DNA from: Neorhizobium galegae
GTDB taxonomy: Bacteria; Pseudomonadota; Alphaproteobacteria; Rhizobiales; Rhizobiaceae
NCBI RefSeq assembly: GCF_017877055.1
Contig: NZ_JAGIPG010000001.1
Coordinates: forward strand, 1 to 64,000
DNA: 64,000 bases
Direction of reading: 5' to 3'
Part shown: piece by piece, positions 61,904 to 64,000 of the stretch
How the letters are laid out: each line of letters starts with the position of its first letter
How positions within the stretch are numbered: position 1 is the first letter of the stretch
Notes under the pieces: generated by a model
Database searches by the model: none
What the model saw: the letters and a program-made list of their open reading frames with translations, nothing else
Told to the model about the DNA's origin: nothing
Made by a program: the position numbers and the translations under genes

Positions 61904-63385
61904 GTGCAAGAATTGACGTCTTCCGGCATTGGGAAACGACTGGTGACGAGAAAGCTGATCGCAGCATCGGGCCGGGATCGATCATGTTTCGAAGGGAGCG
62001 ATATCGAGCATCTGGTTGTTTGCCTCGATGCTGATGGCCAACCTCCCGCGACAATGCAGAATGCTTTTCCATTGATCGCCGTCGCCTTTTCCGAAGAGGG
62101 CGAGGCGGATTTGCGGGAGCGCCTGGCGCTGCTTGGACCACTGGGAACTGTCCCCGCGGTTCCCATTCAGCGGCTTGATCCTGTCAATACATCGGACAGT
62201 TTTCCGCTTCTGCGGGCGCTGACCGAGGGTGGCGTCGGGCGGCTTGCGCGGTACAGCGCCTCAATCACCTCGGAGCTTGCGATCCTGCGTCGGGAACGCG
62301 AAACGCTGATGGAAAACTACCGGGCGCTCGAAGATGCGTTCCAGGCGCGAAACTGGGAGCCGGTTTCGGAGATTTTCTCCCACGATCCCTATTCTGATCC
62401 AAAGGACGAGGGGATCGGGCAGTTGCTTTCCGCCGCCTTTGTCGAGCAGCTGCTGCCGGTATCCAGCCTTGGCGTGGCCGGGTTCGCCCTTCACCTGCAC
62501 TCGGTGCCTCGGATTAGCGGAGAGCTTGTCGTTGCATTGAGCTATCTGGAGAGCGGCGAAGGGGTCGCCGAATGGAACGTATCGTATGCGCAACTCGTGC
62601 AGAACTGGAATTTCTTCTCGCTGCCCCGGGCCTGCGGAGGGGCTGCGCGTACACTTCGGCTGAAGATTTCCGCGACCGGGCCAGAGACCGTCGGGCTTTC
62701 GCTCGGCTATCCGATCGCGGGCGAGCGCTATTCGGCGCGGTCGGAACTTCCGCATCCGGATCTCGACCTGCGCCCATTGGCGTTCAAGGTGTTTACGGGG
62801 CTGCCTGGGGTCAAACCCGCCAGAACGCCCAACATGATTGCGCCCAGCAGCCTGCTCGAAGGCCAGTACACTGTCGACTATCGCCTGGCGGTCGGTACGC
62901 TGAGCCAGATCGCGGACGTCTCGGTCACGCCGATCGTCCCGGAATTCCAGACGGTGCGCTTCCTCGAGCATGAGCATGCCGTTGTCTGCCACCCGCTGCC
63001 GAGTGGCATATCGGCAGGCGCGGTCAGTCGCGCTATCGAGCCCGGAACGGTATCTTTCTCGGCGAGCGCCTTCATCGATCATCCGGAAGGTCAGCCCGCG
63101 GCGGTCAGCTTCCTGCTCGCACCGTCGAATTCAAACGCGCGTTCCGAAGTGGCCGAGCTTGCGCGAAAGGGCGCGGCCAAGCCGTCGGCATTCTTCAGCG
63201 GATGGCGTGAAGTCAGTTCCAGCGAGGTCGTCAACATCAACATCCAGCTGGACGAGCCGGCACGGGGTCCAATGGACCTGATGATCCTCAGCCGCGCCGT
63301 CACGGATTCGGTCGATTTCTCCTGGCTGAAGGTGTCCGGCTTCCGGATGGTCAAACAATTTACGGAGGCGGCCGATGTCCAGTAA
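61904..63385 (+). CDS. unrecognised 493-residue protein of the glycan/RTX locus
   Basis: I do not recognise this protein. It has no signal peptide or membrane helix. A short predicted coiled coil (SELAILRRERETLMENYRALE, about residues 125-147) separates an N-terminal part from a larger, probably beta-rich C-terminal part (for example EWNVSYAQLVQNWNFFSLPRACGGAARTLRLKISATG). The second part may be carbohydrate-binding-like, but this is only an impression. The GTG start at 61904 follows CAGGGG at good spacing. It overlaps the next glycosyltransferase gene by 11 bases, so a role in the same glycan pathway is likely. Confidence 0.55.
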   Translation: MQELTSSGIGKRLVTRKLIAASGRDRSCFEGSDIEHLVVCLDADGQPPATMQNAFPLIAVAFSEEGEADLRERLALLGPLGTVPAVPIQRLDPVNTSDSFPLLRALTEGGVGRLARYSASITSELAILRRERETLMENYRALEDAFQARNWEPVSEIFSHDPYSDPKDEGIGQLLSAAFVEQLLPVSSLGVAGFALHLHSVPRISGELVVALSYLESGEGVAEWNVSYAQLVQNWNFFSLPRACGGAARTLRLKISATGPETVGLSLGYPIAGERYSARSELPHPDLDLRPLAFKVFTGLPGVKPARTPNMIAPSSLLEGQYTVDYRLAVGTLSQIADVSVTPIVPEFQTVRFLEHEHAVVCHPLPSGISAGAVSRAIEPGTVSFSASAFIDHPEGQPAAVSFLLAPSNSNARSEVAELARKGAAKPSAFFSGWREVSSSEVVNINIQLDEPARGPMDLMILSRAVTDSVDFSWLKVSGFRMVKQFTEAADVQ

Positions 63386-64000
63386 CAGGGAGCCAACGGA
63401 CCTGATTGCCGTGGCCATGCCGCTTTACGGTCACGCGGCACTCGCCCTGGAGGCGATCGAGTCGGTACTTGCCTCGAATCTCAGCGGCTGCCGGATCGTC
63501 ATTGTCGTCTCGGTCGATGGCGATCCACGGCACGAGACATTCGATCAGCTGCTGCTTTACGCCGCGGCCCATCCTTCCCTCCATGTCGTGTTCGGGCGGA
63601 ACGCCGGCCCAGGCGGCGCGCGCAATCGCGCCATCGACTTCGTCCTCGAGCACTTTCCTGAGACGAAGGCTGTCTATTTCCTCGACGCCGACAATCGCGT
63701 CCTTCCCGGCACCATCGAGACGCTTTACCGGCAGCTTGTTTCCAGTGGCTGCGGGTGGGTTTACACGAATATCGACACATTTTCGGTAAGCTGGCGCGCC
63801 CACTACGGCAACCGCTATTCGCGACTGGTCCACTGCATCACCGACAATATCTGCGATACGGGATCGATGATCTCGATCGATGTTTTCCGGGAAGGCGTCC
63901 GCTTCAACGACGACAGGCAGAACGGTTTCGAGGACTGGGAGTTCTGGCTGTCCTGCATCGAGCACGGTTTCGTCGGCACGCCCTGCCACGACACCATCTT
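63375..64000 (+). CDS. GT2-type glycosyltransferase, cut by window edge
   Basis: The ATG at 63375 behind ACGGAGG opens a frame that runs off the window after 208 codons. It has the GT2 plan: DLIAVAMPLYGHAALALEAIESVL, VVFGRNAGPGGARNRAID, the DxD motif in VYFLDADNRVLPGTIETLY and the ED motif NGFEDWEFWLSCIEHG. It overlaps the preceding gene by 11 bases and is expected to add another sugar to the glycan. Confidence 0.85.
   Translation, partial: MSSNREPTDLIAVAMPLYGHAALALEAIESVLASNLSGCRIVIVVSVDGDPRHETFDQLLLYAAAHPSLHVVFGRNAGPGGARNRAIDFVLEHFPETKAVYFLDADNRVLPGTIETLYRQLVSSGCGWVYTNIDTFSVSWRAHYGNRYSRLVHCITDNICDTGSMISIDVFREGVRFNDDRQNGFEDWEFWLSCIEHGFVGTPCHDTI

Overview
The window reads as an accessory region (plasmid, chromid or genomic island) of a high-GC alphaproteobacterium, most likely a member of the Hyphomicrobiales related to Rhizobium, Agrobacterium or Ensifer. 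This rests on gene types (Aap-like amino-acid transport, ribose/Frc-type sugar transporters, a PrtD/HlyD type I exporter, many LysR, GntR, MarR and LacI regulators) and on general coding style, not on a marker gene. No rRNA, tRNA, replication gene or CRISPR array was seen. Broken mobile elements (an IS6-type transposase at the left edge, a second IS6 remnant near 17.6 kb and a frameshifted serine recombinase near 20.3 kb) mark the left third as rearranged.

Layout. 0-4 kb: IS6 fragment, a GH43-like beta-propeller protein, an iron-type binding protein without permease, and an M28-like protein that has lost metal ligands. 4-10.8 kb: a complete dipeptide-type ABC operon followed by a cytoplasmic serine hydrolase of the beta-lactamase fold. 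10.8-15.3 kb: a LysR regulator, a Tat-exported paralogue of that hydrolase, a tannase-family esterase and the tail of a PrpF/GalD-type tautomerase. 15.5-20.5 kb: AraC regulator, haloacid dehalogenase, GH13 enzyme with a MarR regulator, and mobile debris. 20.6-25.4 kb: LysR regulator divergent from an intact PrpF/GalD-like gene and a NitT/TauT/SsuABC-type transporter. 25.5-36.7 kb: GntR regulator, a PLP-dependent sulfur amino-acid lyase, a four-gene Aap-like amino-acid transporter, three tandem MmgE/PrpD proteins and a glutathione S-transferase. Two copies of a TTGTATACAA-type site tie this unit to the GntR protein. 36.7-45.3 kb: a divergent sugar-transport locus with two binding proteins, two permeases, a one-domain and a two-domain ATPase, an epimerase-like reductase and a LacI regulator.

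45.6-64 kb is the most interesting part. It is a glycan-assembly and secretion locus with a small protein made almost only of RTX calcium-binding repeats, a dedicated type I exporter (HlyD plus PrtD-like ABC), at least five glycosyltransferases or glycosyltransferase-like proteins, a methyltransferase, a tail-anchored protein with a GWxxDP-type domain, an alpha/beta hydrolase, an unrecognised 493-residue protein and a winged-helix MarR-type regulator. Four related 21-bp palindromes (TTCAA-N3-TTGAA core, flanks reading ATAC/GTAT) sit in front of every transcription unit in this locus, including the regulator itself. This suggests one autoregulated regulon that makes and exports a surface or matrix glycan together with an RTX protein. 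The right edge cuts the last glycosyltransferase.

All functions are assigned by reading motifs and family resemblance; no search was run. Substrates of the transporters and glycosyltransferases cannot be read from sequence.
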